A DNA stretch of 64,000 nt from Aquitalea sp. LB_tupeE (lineage in GTDB: Bacteria > Pseudomonadota > Gammaproteobacteria > Burkholderiales > Chromobacteriaceae): contig NZ_JACAXB010000026.1 in NCBI RefSeq assembly GCF_013391415.1, positions 62,001 to 126,000 of the forward strand, read 5' to 3'. A program made the position numbers and the translations under genes. Shown here in pieces: positions 1-8,269 of this stretch; position 1 is the first letter of the stretch, and every line of letters begins with the position of its first letter. The notes beneath the pieces are model-generated. The model was not told where the DNA came from. It saw nothing but the letters and a program-made list of their open reading frames with translations, and did not search any database.

Positions 1-156
1 GCAAGTTTAATGGTGTTGTGCTGGTTGAAGTTTTGCCAGCAACGTTAGAATGATGCCCTGATCTGATACCTTGCCAGTGGCTGATTGAGGAAGTGGCCTG
101 GCTCGTATGGCGTATCGGATGCAATGGTTTGAATTCGGGGCACAATCATAACAAGC

Positions 157-2016
157 ATGCAAAACAATAATCGCAGGACACTATTAGGGACATGGACCAG
201 GCTGAGCAGCACCTTGCTGCTGGGGGGCGGACTAAGTGGGGTGTGCTTGCCACTGTGGGCAGCGGAAGTCAGCAATGGCATTACCACCATCAAACCGGAA
301 CTGGGTGAGGCCCGGTTGCTGGATGTGGGGGCCGCCACCTTGTCCCTGCGTGGCTGGCTGGGCGTCGGAACGGTGATCCGTGCGGCCAATCCTGACCCGG
401 CGCTGATCAATGGCCCGTCAATGAATACCCTGAACGATGGTGATCAGAACTATCGTTCCGGGGATGCGGTTTCCACTGCCATCGAAAGCTATGTGCAGAC
501 CGACCTGCAATACCAGGGCCTTGGGCTGAGGCTGGCTGGCAAGGCCTGGTATGACTACACCCAGGCACAGCAATCCGTGTTGCATGGCAATGTGCCTAAC
601 CACTACCAGTCTGGCGCGCCCTTGAGCGATGAAGGCTTTGTGCCTTTGGGCCGTTTTGGCAACGTGGTGCTGGATGATGCCTATGTGTATGGCAATACCC
701 AGCTGGCTGCTTATCCCTTGCAGTTACGCGCTGGCCGGCAAACCATTCCCTGGGGAAGCCCGACTGCTGGCGGCATGCTGTCCCAGGTGAATGCCATTGA
801 TTATGCGGCTCTTGGCCGCGCCAGTTCGGTGGCTGCCGAGGCAGGTATCCCGGACTGGGCCGTCTACGGCAAGTTGGACCTCAGCGAGCGGCTGACTCTG
901 GATGCTTTCTACCAGTTCGCCTTTGCCCCCAATGTCTATCCCGGTTGCGGCACGTTTTACTCGACTGGCGATTATGTTCAGCCAGGTTGCAACCAGCTCA
1001 CCTTGAATGGTGCCTTGTTATCGGCCATTACCCACCGCAACATCAGCACCAGTGACGCACAGGCGCTGGGCAATGCGCTGGATTATGTCGGTCGGGCTCC
1101 AGACCGTCTGCCATCTGGCGGGCAATACGGTGCCGGCTTGCACTATTTGCTGGCTGGGGTGGGCAGGTTCGGTCTTTATGCGGCCAATATCGACAGCAAG
1201 GTGGGGTATACCGGTGTGCAACACAATAGTGCGGGCGTGTTGACGCCCTTGTTGGCCAATACTGGCCAGGCCCAGGCCACCGGGCTGAGCAGCCAGTATT
1301 ACCGTAGTTATCCGGCGAATCTGCACTTGTTTGTGCTGAATTTTGCCAGCCGCCTGCCAGACCAGACCGGAGTATACGCCGAACTGGGCTATATTCCTGA
1401 TCAGCCGCTGGCCTGGAATGGTGCGGACTTCCTTAACGGCCTGTTGCTGGGGCGTGGCCCGCTGGCGCGCTTGAGCAAGCTGCCAGCAGGGGCAAGCGCG
1501 GACGGTTACGACCGTTATCAGGTGATGAACTTCAGTCTGGGGGCGCAACGACCGCTGGGCAAACTGCTTGGTGGCGAGTTCAAGCTGGCGGCCGAACTTG
1601 GCTTCAAGCATGTGTTTTCCCTGCCAGACCCGGCTGTGATGCGTTATGGGCGTGCGGGCTGGGGCATGGCGGCCAGTCAGGCCTATACCAGTTGCAGCGG
1701 CGATGCCAATACCTGCAGGCTGGACGGTTTCATCACCAGCAATGCCTGGGCTGCTCGCTTGCGTCTGGAGGCGCGCTATGCCACGCGCTGGCCAGACCTT
1801 ACACTGACCCCGTCACTGACCTTGGGCCAGGATGTGCGCGGCTATTCCTACGATGGCCAATACTCGCAAGGCCGCTTCAGTACCTTGCTTGGCCTGGCAC
1901 TGAATATGGGGCGTGATTACCAGATTGACCTTGGCTATCTGCGTACCGGGGGCGGTGATTACAATCTGCTGCGTGACCGCAGCCTGGTTTCCCTGGGGTT
2001 GGGCATGCGCTTGTAA
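157..2016 (+). CDS. DUF1302-family outer-membrane protein
   Basis: The 619-residue product begins with a long signal peptide (basic start, hydrophobic stretch, cleavage probably after LPLWAA near residue 35). The rest has the alternating polar/aromatic pattern of outer-membrane beta-strands. The segment around residue 190 (RAGRQTIPWG, followed by an NAIDYAALGR stretch) resembles the RxGRQ..PWGES..NPID region of DUF1302 proteins, which are porin-like and often occur with DUF1329 partners. No DUF1329 gene lies beside it here. The last residue is Leu rather than the usual aromatic, so the barrel assignment is by family rather than by C-terminal signal. Substrate is unknown. No clear ribosome binding site precedes the ATG. 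Confidence 0.75.
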   Translation: MQNNNRRTLLGTWTRLSSTLLLGGGLSGVCLPLWAAEVSNGITTIKPELGEARLLDVGAATLSLRGWLGVGTVIRAANPDPALINGPSMNTLNDGDQNYRSGDAVSTAIESYVQTDLQYQGLGLRLAGKAWYDYTQAQQSVLHGNVPNHYQSGAPLSDEGFVPLGRFGNVVLDDAYVYGNTQLAAYPLQLRAGRQTIPWGSPTAGGMLSQVNAIDYAALGRASSVAAEAGIPDWAVYGKLDLSERLTLDAFYQFAFAPNVYPGCGTFYSTGDYVQPGCNQLTLNGALLSAITHRNISTSDAQALGNALDYVGRAPDRLPSGGQYGAGLHYLLAGVGRFGLYAANIDSKVGYTGVQHNSAGVLTPLLANTGQAQATGLSSQYYRSYPANLHLFVLNFASRLPDQTGVYAELGYIPDQPLAWNGADFLNGLLLGRGPLARLSKLPAGASADGYDRYQVMNFSLGAQRPLGKLLGGEFKLAAELGFKHVFSLPDPAVMRYGRAGWGMAASQAYTSCSGDANTCRLDGFITSNAWAARLRLEARYATRWPDLTLTPSLTLGQDVRGYSYDGQYSQGRFSTLLGLALNMGRDYQIDLGYLRTGGGDYNLLRDRSLVSLGLGMRL

Positions 2017-2105
2017 GCTGTACGATCTGTTTGCCTGTATCAGGGCTGCCCCTTACACTGGCGGCGCTGTTTTCCCCGCCAACCCATTTCATTCGCCACC
2101 TCGCC

Positions 2106-3575
2106 ATGAACGAACAACTCGCGCTCAACAAGATCAATCAGGCCATGCAGCAATTGCAACAAGGCCAGGCAGCTGCTGCCCGTGACTGTTTGAGCCGCGT
2201 GCTGAAGGCCTTCCCTGATAGCCCGGAAGTGCATTTCCTGCTGGGCCTCGCCTTGGTGCAACTGGTGCAGCCCAAGGGAGCGCTCGCCCATTTCAACAGT
2301 GCCATCGCGCTGGCACCGGACCTGGCCGAAGCCTATGTCAATCGCGGTATCTTGTTGAAGAGTCAGCAGCAGTTGAAAGCGGCCTTGCAGGATCTGGACC
2401 GCGCCATTGCTTTGCGTCCTGGCATGGCGGAGGCCTACTGCAACCGGGGCAATGTGCGGGTATTGCTGGACCAGCCAGACCAGGCCCACGCAGACTTTGC
2501 CGTGGCGATACGACTGGACCCGCACAATGTCGATGCGCTGCTTAATCTGGCTGCACTCATGGCCGATCGCGGTGAATATGCAGAATCACAGACCTTGCTG
2601 GAGCGGGTCCTCAGCCTGCGGCCGGACGATGCCTTGGCCCGGCATAACCGAGGCTGGCTGTCCTTGCTGCAAGGCGACTATGTCCGTGGCTGGCCAGACT
2701 ACGAAGCACGCAAACTGGACCCGCAACTGCGTCGGCGCTCCGGTTTGCTGCATTTTTCCCAGCCGGAATGGCAAGGCGAGGAGCTGGCTGGCAAAACACT
2801 GTTGTTGCATCAGGAACAAGGGCTGGGCGATGCCATCCAGATGCTGCGCTACCTGCCACCTTTGCAGGCGCAAGGTGCGCGGGTGCTGATTTTGCTCAAT
2901 CCGGCGCTCTCAGCGCTGGCCAGCCAGCTGTTGCCGTCCGGACAGGTGTTTACCCAAGGTGAGGCACTGCCGCACTTTGACCTGCACTGCTCGGTGATGT
3001 CGCTGCCCTTGCGCATGGCCACCACGCTGGACAACATTCCGGCTGCCCAGGGCTACCTCGCGGTGGATGAAGTTTGTCAGCAGCATTGGGCTGGCTTGCT
3101 GGGAGAGAAGAAACGCTTGCGTGTCGGGCTGGTGTGGTCGGGTTCGGCCAAGCATCTGAATGACCGCAAGCGCAGCCTGACGCTGGGGGCGCTGTCCGGT
3201 TTGCTGCAACAGGATGCCGAGTGGCACAGCCTGCAGCGCGAATATCAGGAAGAGGTGGCGGATGTGCTGGCGAGCGGCATCATCGACCATGCCGCACAAC
3301 TGCAAACCATGCAGGATACCGCCGGGCTGATCAGTCAGCTGGACCTGGTCATCAGTGTGGATACCTCGGTGGCACATCTGGCCGCTGCCTTGGGCAAACC
3401 CTGCTGGCTGCTGTTGCCGTTCAACCCGGATTTCCGCTGGGGCCTGGGGCGTAGCGATAGCCCGTGGTATGCCAGCATGCGGCTATTCCGTCAGCTGCAG
3501 CCCGCTGACTGGGCCAGTGTGCTGGCTGAGGTCTCCGGTCAACTGGCCCTGCGCTTGACGCAGCCAGCGCACTGA
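2106..3575 (+). CDS. TPR-repeat protein with C-terminal glycosyltransferase-9-like domain
   Basis: The 489-residue protein has about five tetratricopeptide repeats in its first 200 residues (recurring A..Y.NRG..L and LDRAIALRP-like units). A domain of about 280 residues follows, resembling the ADP-heptose/GT9 fold seen in many TPR proteins (HQEQGLGD near the middle, then RVGLVWSGS, SLQREYQEE, and ISVDTSVAHLAAALGKPCWLLL). The last motif resembles the donor-binding segment of GT9 enzymes. A longer in-frame start 75 bases upstream exists, but its product would begin with an unrelated stretch, so the ATG before NEQLALNK is preferred. Acceptor and function are unknown; flagellin or surface glycan modification is a family-based possibility only. 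Confidence 0.75.
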   Translation: MNEQLALNKINQAMQQLQQGQAAAARDCLSRVLKAFPDSPEVHFLLGLALVQLVQPKGALAHFNSAIALAPDLAEAYVNRGILLKSQQQLKAALQDLDRAIALRPGMAEAYCNRGNVRVLLDQPDQAHADFAVAIRLDPHNVDALLNLAALMADRGEYAESQTLLERVLSLRPDDALARHNRGWLSLLQGDYVRGWPDYEARKLDPQLRRRSGLLHFSQPEWQGEELAGKTLLLHQEQGLGDAIQMLRYLPPLQAQGARVLILLNPALSALASQLLPSGQVFTQGEALPHFDLHCSVMSLPLRMATTLDNIPAAQGYLAVDEVCQQHWAGLLGEKKRLRVGLVWSGSAKHLNDRKRSLTLGALSGLLQQDAEWHSLQREYQEEVADVLASGIIDHAAQLQTMQDTAGLISQLDLVISVDTSVAHLAAALGKPCWLLLPFNPDFRWGLGRSDSPWYASMRLFRQLQPADWASVLAEVSGQLALRLTQPAH

Positions 3576-3581
3576 AGCTGC

Positions 3582-3923
3582 TCAGTCGTCGCGGGTGAGT
3601 ACTTCCAGCACTTCGATTTCAAACAGCAAATTGGCGTGCGGCGGAATGCGCGTGCCGATCTGCCGCTCGCCATAGGCTAGCGTGGCGGGCACCCACAGCT
3701 TGCGCTTGCCGCCCACTTTCATGCCCATCAGGCCGATATCCCAGCCCTTGATCACCCGGCCGGTGCCGATCACGCACTGGAAGGGGCGGCCCTTGTCGTG
3801 CGAGGAGTCAAACTTGCTGCCATCTTCCAGCCAGCCGGTGTAGTGGGTGGTGATGAGTGCGCCGCGCACCACTTCCTTGCCCTCGCCGATGTGCAAATCT
3901 TCGATTTTCAGTTGCTGGTCCAT
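3582..3923 (-). CDS. FKBP-type peptidyl-prolyl cis-trans isomerase
   Basis: The 113-residue product is a single FKBP domain. Visible signatures are VVRGALITTHYTGWLEDGSKFDSS, the central VIKGWDIGLMGMKVGGKR and the C-terminal IPPHANLLFEIEVLEV. These match the small cytoplasmic FKBPs of about 110 residues, which catalyse proline isomerisation. An in-frame start 48 bases upstream (3971) would add 16 residues of low-complexity sequence; the shorter start fits family length better, but neither has a clear ribosome binding site. It converges on the TPR gene, with only six bases between the two stop codons. It appears unrelated to the denitrification genes. Confidence 0.88.
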   Translation of the reverse strand: MDQQLKIEDLHIGEGKEVVRGALITTHYTGWLEDGSKFDSSHDKGRPFQCVIGTGRVIKGWDIGLMGMKVGGKRKLWVPATLAYGERQIGTRIPPHANLLFEIEVLEVLTRDD

Positions 3924-4086
3924 TTGTTCATTTACCGGTTCATTCGCATTTACGGCTACCGCAGCAGCCAACGTGGCGGCATTTTAGCTGGCCGTAGACG
4001 GCGGGTGAAGCAAGATGCAATAGCAGCGTGCCTGTGTTGCACTGGCAAGCCCGACCTTGTGGTGCGGCAGGGCCTGCATAGCGGCT

Positions 4087-5283
4087 TTAACCGGGTTTGC
4101 CATCACTGCGTGCGCGCAGATAAAGCCGGACAAAACGCAGGCTCCAGCACAGCAGCAACAGCAGGCAGATAACGGCGGTCAGCGCATATGCACCGCTAGC
4201 CCAGCTGGCGGGCAGGCAGTCGGTGGCCACGCGCAGCAAGGCCATGCCATGCACCGCCAGATACAGCCGCCAAAGCCAGGCTGGTGCTTGCAGGGCTTGC
4301 CCGGCGTGGCCCAGCGACACGCGGGAGACAAAGGCAATCACCATGCTGATGAAAAAGCCGGTGGTGATGGCATGCAGCGGTGCCAGACCCAGTGACACTG
4401 GCAGCAGCGCGGCCAGGCTGTACAGCAAGAAAGCCAGCGGCAGCCAGGCAAAGGCCAGGTGCAGCATGCCCAGCAGTCGGATCTGCCCGGTGCGCCAGCT
4501 CTGCCAGCGCGAGCAGGTATAGCTCAGCAACAGGCAAAATGGCAGATCAGCCGGTAATGTCGTCAACCCAATCACAGACAGCAGTCCGTGCAGCCAGCTG
4601 CCTGTCAGCATGGCCCACAGCAGCCAGTCCGGTTTCCAGGCAGGAATGTTCGGCATGGCGCTGACAGTGAAAAACGGCAGCATGCGGTGGCAAACGGTAA
4701 GGAATACCGGTAGCAAAAAGCCCCACAAGGCCAGGTCACGCATCAGCAGCCAGCCACGGGCATTGCCGCTGCCCAGCCAGTACAGGCCTGCCAGCAACCC
4801 GGCCAGACCCAGCACAAAGCCGCACAGCACCATCCAGGCATGCAGTCGGTTGACCTGCTGGCTACGCAGTATCAATTGGCCAAAGGTGAGGGTCAGCCCG
4901 GCAAAGCCGCAGCCATATATCAGTAGGCCAGCCAGCAGCCAGCCACTGCCCAGTGCCAGGGCCGCCAGCCACAACAGCAAGCCTGTTGCCATCAGTAGCG
5001 GAATACCCAGATAGCGCGCGCGACCGGGGCCGTCCACGCCCAGCCAGCGCGGTCCGGCAGTAAAAATGAAGCCGGTCATGAAGAAGGGAAAAATGCCGTA
5101 CAGCATCAGGAAGGCATGCGCCATCACTGCCGGCACTACCGGCAGGATGGGATGGCTGCCCAGGCGTGAGGCCAGTTCGGCAAACCAGGCGGCAAACAGT
5201 AATAGCGCCAGCAACATGCCAAACAAAAAGGCAATGCGGTGCGGCGCGCGTAGCAAGGGGGTGGGAAGCGCAGGGGTTTGCAT
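4087..5283 (-). CDS. nnrS: NnrS-family heme- and copper-containing membrane protein
   Basis: The 398-residue protein has about twelve hydrophobic segments and clear NnrS signatures: HAFLMLYGIFPFFMTGFIFTAGPRWLG near residue 60, HAWMVLCGF, FLLPVFLTVCHRMLPFF and a late LHAITTGFF. NnrS proteins are inner-membrane proteins linked to NO resistance in denitrifiers. The in-frame extension upstream of this ATG is arginine-rich and not membrane-like, so the start before QTPALPTP is used. A one-mismatch FNR/Dnr box lies about 60 bases upstream, supporting control together with nor and nir. It is the last gene of a leftward series with the HPP/CBS gene but probably has its own promoter. Confidence 0.9.
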   Translation of the reverse strand: MQTPALPTPLLRAPHRIAFLFGMLLALLLFAAWFAELASRLGSHPILPVVPAVMAHAFLMLYGIFPFFMTGFIFTAGPRWLGVDGPGRARYLGIPLLMATGLLLWLAALALGSGWLLAGLLIYGCGFAGLTLTFGQLILRSQQVNRLHAWMVLCGFVLGLAGLLAGLYWLGSGNARGWLLMRDLALWGFLLPVFLTVCHRMLPFFTVSAMPNIPAWKPDWLLWAMLTGSWLHGLLSVIGLTTLPADLPFCLLLSYTCSRWQSWRTGQIRLLGMLHLAFAWLPLAFLLYSLAALLPVSLGLAPLHAITTGFFISMVIAFVSRVSLGHAGQALQAPAWLWRLYLAVHGMALLRVATDCLPASWASGAYALTAVICLLLLLCWSLRFVRLYLRARSDGKPG

Positions 5284-5341
5284 GATGCACTCGATGGGGT
5301 GGGTGAGGGCCCAGTATCGCCAGTCCGCTATCAGGATGGGA

Positions 5342-5355
5342 ATGATTCGCGTCAA
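5342..5355 (-). promoter_or_regulatory. FNR/Dnr-type box upstream of nnrS
   Basis: On the minus strand the sequence reads TTGACGCGAATCAT, one mismatch from TTGAY-N4-RTCAA. It lies 58 bases before the nnrS start codon, a distance that suits class II activation by a Crp/FNR-family regulator. Binding by the Dnr-type protein of this window is inferred. Confidence 0.6.
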
Positions 5356-5364
5356 GACATTCGG

Positions 5365-5387
5365 CCTTGCCTGCCGGGCAGGCAAGG
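5365..5387 (-). terminator. Hairpin after the HPP/CBS gene
   Basis: CCTTGCCTG and CAGGCAAGG form a perfect 9-bp stem with a 5-base loop, 40 bases after the stop codon of the HPP/CBS gene on the minus strand. No T-run follows, so termination may be weak or Rho-assisted. Confidence 0.45.
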
Positions 5388-5426
5388 TTAGGTGGCGCAG
5401 CGCCGCCGCATTCCGGCTGGTGCTGC

Positions 5427-6545
5427 TTATTGCTTGAACAGCACGGCGATCAGATCCGACTGGGTAATCATGCCGCACAACTGGCCGGTGGCATCAAGCA
5501 CCGGCATGTGGTGCATGCCGCCATCGGAAAAGGCCAGCGCCAGTTCGCTGATGGGCTGGGTGGCCTGCAGGCTGCGGGCCGGCTGGCTCATGATGTCGGC
5601 CACCTTGCCGTCCAGCCTTGCTGCCTGCGGGATGGTGCTGGCCTGGTGGTGTGGCAGGAAAAAGTCGTGCAGTGACACCAGGCCCAGTAACAGCCCGGCA
5701 GCATCAGTCACCGGCAAGGCCTTGACCTTGTGGTGTGCCAGCGTGTCCCAGGCTTGTTGCAAGCTGGCATCTGGCCGGATGGACACCACATCGCGCGACA
5801 TGATGTCGGCACAGCGGATGGCTCCAAAGCGGCGCTTTTGTGCTTGTTGTTCTGCTGCAGTGAAAATGGCGGCCAGGTCATCTTCGCTGACATCCAGCAC
5901 TTCGCCAAAATCGGCCAGTGCCTGGTGCAAGTCCTGCTGATTGAAGGCGCGGCGTTCGCTGGGCAGTGGGTCGTCGGTATGGTGCGGGTTGCTGTTGTCA
6001 GCCGGCAAATGCGGATAGCGGCGCTGTAAGGCATTGTTGAACAGCAAGGCCACACCCAATAGCAGCACGGAATTGGCCAGTACCGGCCACAGGACAAACT
6101 GGAAGCCCAGCGCCTGGATGGCCGGGCCGCCCAGCACGGCGGTAATGGCGACGGCACCGCCGGGTGGGTGCAGGCAGCGCAGCTGGAACATGGCGGCAAT
6201 GGCCAAGGCACCGGCCATGCTGGCAGCCAGGCCGGGGTCGGCAATGGCACGGGCGCAGGCCACACCAATGACGGCGGACACCAGATTGCCGGCCAGCATC
6301 GACCAGGGTTGGGCCAGCGGGCTGGAGGGGACGGCAAACAGCAAAACGGCCGAAGCGCCCATCGGGGCGATGAACCAGGGGCTGGCGCCACCCAGCGCGG
6401 CGCGGCTGATCAACTCGGTCAGCAACAGGCCCAGGCCGGCACCAACACAGCCATACAGCCGCTCACGGCGGCCTGCCAGTAACTGCACCGGCAAAAAGCC
6501 ACGCAACCAGTGCCGCTTGCGCGGTGCTTGGGATAAGGAAGTCAT
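5427..6545 (-). CDS. HPP-family membrane protein with paired CBS domains
   Basis: The 372-residue product has an N-terminal HPP domain: four to five membrane segments, the motif APMGASAVLLFA, and the defining LHPPGGAVA near residue 125. Two CBS repeats follow, from about residue 245 (CADIMSRDVVSIRPDASLQQAWDTL and VADIMSQPARSLQATQPISEL). HPP proteins are thought to move anions, and plant members have been linked to nitrite transport; CBS pairs usually bind adenine nucleotides. The place between nnrS and a MarR gene in a nitrogen-oxide neighbourhood fits a nitrite or related role, but this is inference. A palindrome shared with the upstream Yip1-like operon lies 33 bases before its start. Confidence 0.87.
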   Translation of the reverse strand: MTSLSQAPRKRHWLRGFLPVQLLAGRRERLYGCVGAGLGLLLTELISRAALGGASPWFIAPMGASAVLLFAVPSSPLAQPWSMLAGNLVSAVIGVACARAIADPGLAASMAGALAIAAMFQLRCLHPPGGAVAITAVLGGPAIQALGFQFVLWPVLANSVLLLGVALLFNNALQRRYPHLPADNSNPHHTDDPLPSERRAFNQQDLHQALADFGEVLDVSEDDLAAIFTAAEQQAQKRRFGAIRCADIMSRDVVSIRPDASLQQAWDTLAHHKVKALPVTDAAGLLLGLVSLHDFFLPHHQASTIPQAARLDGKVADIMSQPARSLQATQPISELALAFSDGGMHHMPVLDATGQLCGMITQSDLIAVLFKQ

Positions 6546-6577
6546 GGTGGGTAAAGGGATAGGTGGGTGGGATATTG

Positions 6578-6592
6578 TATCGTATGGCGATA
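6578..6592 (-). promoter_or_regulatory. Palindromic operator candidate before the HPP/CBS gene
   Basis: TATCGTATGGCGATA is a 5-5-5 inverted repeat lying 33 bases upstream of the HPP/CBS start. Thirteen of fifteen bases match a second copy at 8184-8198. The MarR-family protein encoded between the two copies is the likely ligand. Confidence 0.5.
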
Positions 6593-6668
6593 TGTTTGCC
6601 TGCCTGCACTGGCTTGCCTCCAGTAGCGCTTGGATCTCGCTAACAAAACAGCGCAGCGTTCCTGGCGG

Positions 6669-7109
6669 CTATTCGTCTTGCAGGGTTTGCTGCACGTTCA
6701 GCAGCAGGTCCAGCGACTGGCTACCGCCCAGATTTTTCAGCAGCAGCAGTTCTTCGCGGTGCAGGGCGGCCAGCTTGGCCACCAGTTCCTGCCCCTTGGG
6801 CAGCAGGCTGATTTCCACCTGGCGGCCATCCTGACGGCCGGGGGTTTTCTTGACCAGATCTTGCTCCTCGCAGCGTTTGATCAGGCCCACCACGCTGTGG
6901 TGATGTGATTGCAGCCGCTCGGCCAGTTCCGCCACCGTGGCCCAGTCGCGCCCCGGATAGCCCTGCACCTGCAGTAACAGCAGGTATTGCAGCGGCGTGA
7001 TGCCGTGCTCCTGCGCCAATTCCTCGCTAAAGCGCAAAAACTGGCGCAGGCGGTAGCGGAAGTCGGCCAGGCGTTCGAAATCCTGTTTGCTGAGTATGGG
7101 GGCAGTCAT
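6669..7109 (-). CDS. MarR-family transcriptional regulator
   Basis: The 146-residue protein has the MarR winged-helix layout: N-terminal dimerisation helix (FRYRLRQFLRFSEELAQEHGITPLQYLLLL), a recognition region WATVAELAERLQSHHHSVVGLIKRCEEQDLV, the wing with KKTPGRQDGRQVEISLLPKG, and a C-terminal dimerisation helix. The ATG at 7109 is preferred to a TTG three codons upstream. It ends an apparent leftward operon with the DUF488 and Yip1-like genes. A palindrome occurs before that operon and again just downstream of this gene, before the HPP/CBS gene, suggesting autoregulation and control of both units. The ligand is unknown. Confidence 0.9.
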   Translation of the reverse strand: MTAPILSKQDFERLADFRYRLRQFLRFSEELAQEHGITPLQYLLLLQVQGYPGRDWATVAELAERLQSHHHSVVGLIKRCEEQDLVKKTPGRQDGRQVEISLLPKGQELVAKLAALHREELLLLKNLGGSQSLDLLLNVQQTLQDE

Positions 7110-7151
7110 GGTGGGCAACAGCGGTGATGAAAGACAAGTCCGGCCACCATA

Positions 7152-7565
7152 TCACATCAGCCCTCCACTGCCGAATTGTGCGGCAAAGCACACCGGAGAC
7201 GCATACGCCAGCGGCTGTGCCTCTTGCTGCAACAGGAACAATTGCAAGGCGCGGGCGGCACTGAGCGTGGCATCGGCTTCGGCATGCAGCAACACAATGT
7301 GCTGCCGGCTGGCCATGCGCGCCAGCCATTCCCAGCGCTGCGGATTATTGTGCAGCACGGCCCAGTAAATTTCGCAAAACTGGCTCCAGCGTTCCTCGCG
7401 CCAGTGCAGCCAGTCACTCAAGCCCGGTGCGGGCGAGAGTGCCGGCACATGACGCAGGCGGCGCGTGATGTCGGGGGGCAGGCCGGCAGCCGGTTCGCTG
7501 CCGATCAGGAAGGCCGGTGTAGCGTCAGGCCGGTAGCTTTGCAGGGATTGCAGGGTGATGTGCAT
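7152..7565 (-). CDS. DUF488-like protein
   Basis: The 137-residue soluble protein resembles the DUF488/YeaO family. It has an RRLRHVPALSP segment, then W..F...YW.VLHNNPQRWEWLARMASRQHIVLLHAEAD, and a final helix where family members have the A..L...L pattern. The biochemical role of DUF488 is not established. The ATG before HITLQSLQSY is chosen over an upstream in-frame start because it removes an unrelated N-terminal extension. It lies 14 bases after the Yip1-like gene and 42 bases before the MarR gene, so the three are probably cotranscribed. Assignment is by pattern and moderately sure. Confidence 0.55.
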   Translation of the reverse strand: MHITLQSLQSYRPDATPAFLIGSEPAAGLPPDITRRLRHVPALSPAPGLSDWLHWREERWSQFCEIYWAVLHNNPQRWEWLARMASRQHIVLLHAEADATLSAARALQLFLLQQEAQPLAYASPVCFAAQFGSGGLM

Positions 7566-7579
7566 GGTGATGGCTCCGT

Positions 7580-8143
7580 TTACAGCAGGGGTAGCAGCAA
7601 GAGCGCCACCACAAACAGCCATACCAGCGCGCCAATGGCGAAAATGGTATAGGCCAGTGACAGGGTATGCACCGAATCATCGTGTTCGAACCAGGCATCC
7701 AGGCCGTGAAAAAGCAGGCCTGCTGATGCGGCCAGCCCCAGTAGTGCACACAGCACATTCAGCGTGGGGTAGGGCAGTAGCAAGGACAGGGCAGACAACC
7801 AGATGGGCAGCGGCACCAGCGCCGCCAGCCGGTAGCAGTCGGCAAAGGCCGGGCGGCGGCTGGCATGTACCGACTGGCGGATGACCCAGGCCATCAGGCT
7901 GACGGCCAGCCAGCTGGTCAGCAGCAGGATCAGGCTGGCTTGCTGCCAGTTTTGCAGCGGCACGCCGGGGGCATAACTGTCAGCATGATAAATGGCGGTG
8001 TATTGCACCATGCCCGCGGCAAACAGCGAGCCTGGCAGTACGATTTTCATGAAGCTGTGGAGCACGGATGGATGGCGCTGGCCTAGCTGGTCCCAGCCAT
8101 GGCGTGATGAGTAAATCATCTGTAGCGGATGTTGCAGGTTCAT
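7580..8143 (-). CDS. Yip1/DUF1282-like integral membrane protein
   Basis: The 187-residue product has a cytoplasmic start (MNLQHPLQMIYSSRHGWDQL) followed by five predicted membrane segments. The sequence FMKIVLPGSLFAAGMVQYTAIYH followed by hydrophobic helices resembles bacterial Yip1-family (DUF1282) proteins, for which no molecular function is known. It is the first gene of a leftward trio with the DUF488 and MarR genes. A TATCG-N5-CGATA palindrome lies 41 bases upstream of its start. The start codon is preceded by an AAGGAGAT-like ribosome binding site on the minus strand. Confidence 0.6.
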   Translation of the reverse strand: MNLQHPLQMIYSSRHGWDQLGQRHPSVLHSFMKIVLPGSLFAAGMVQYTAIYHADSYAPGVPLQNWQQASLILLLTSWLAVSLMAWVIRQSVHASRRPAFADCYRLAALVPLPIWLSALSLLLPYPTLNVLCALLGLAASAGLLFHGLDAWFEHDDSVHTLSLAYTIFAIGALVWLFVVALLLLPLL

Positions 8144-8183
8144 GGCGATCTCCTTGGTAGCGATGGGCTACCTTGTGAATATA

Positions 8184-8198
8184 TATCGTAATGCGATA
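8184..8198 (-). promoter_or_regulatory. Palindromic operator candidate before the Yip1-like operon
   Basis: TATCGTAATGCGATA forms a 5-5-5 palindrome that extends to seven base pairs per arm (TATATCG/CGATATA). It is 41 bases upstream of the Yip1-like start in an AT-rich patch that could hold the promoter. It matches 13 of 15 bases of the copy at 6578-6592. Confidence 0.55.
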
Positions 8199-8269
8199 TA
8201 AATCTACAACAAGATGCGGCTGGGAGTGGGGAGTGGGGGAAGGCAGGCGCTGGGTGAGCGCCTGCCTGA

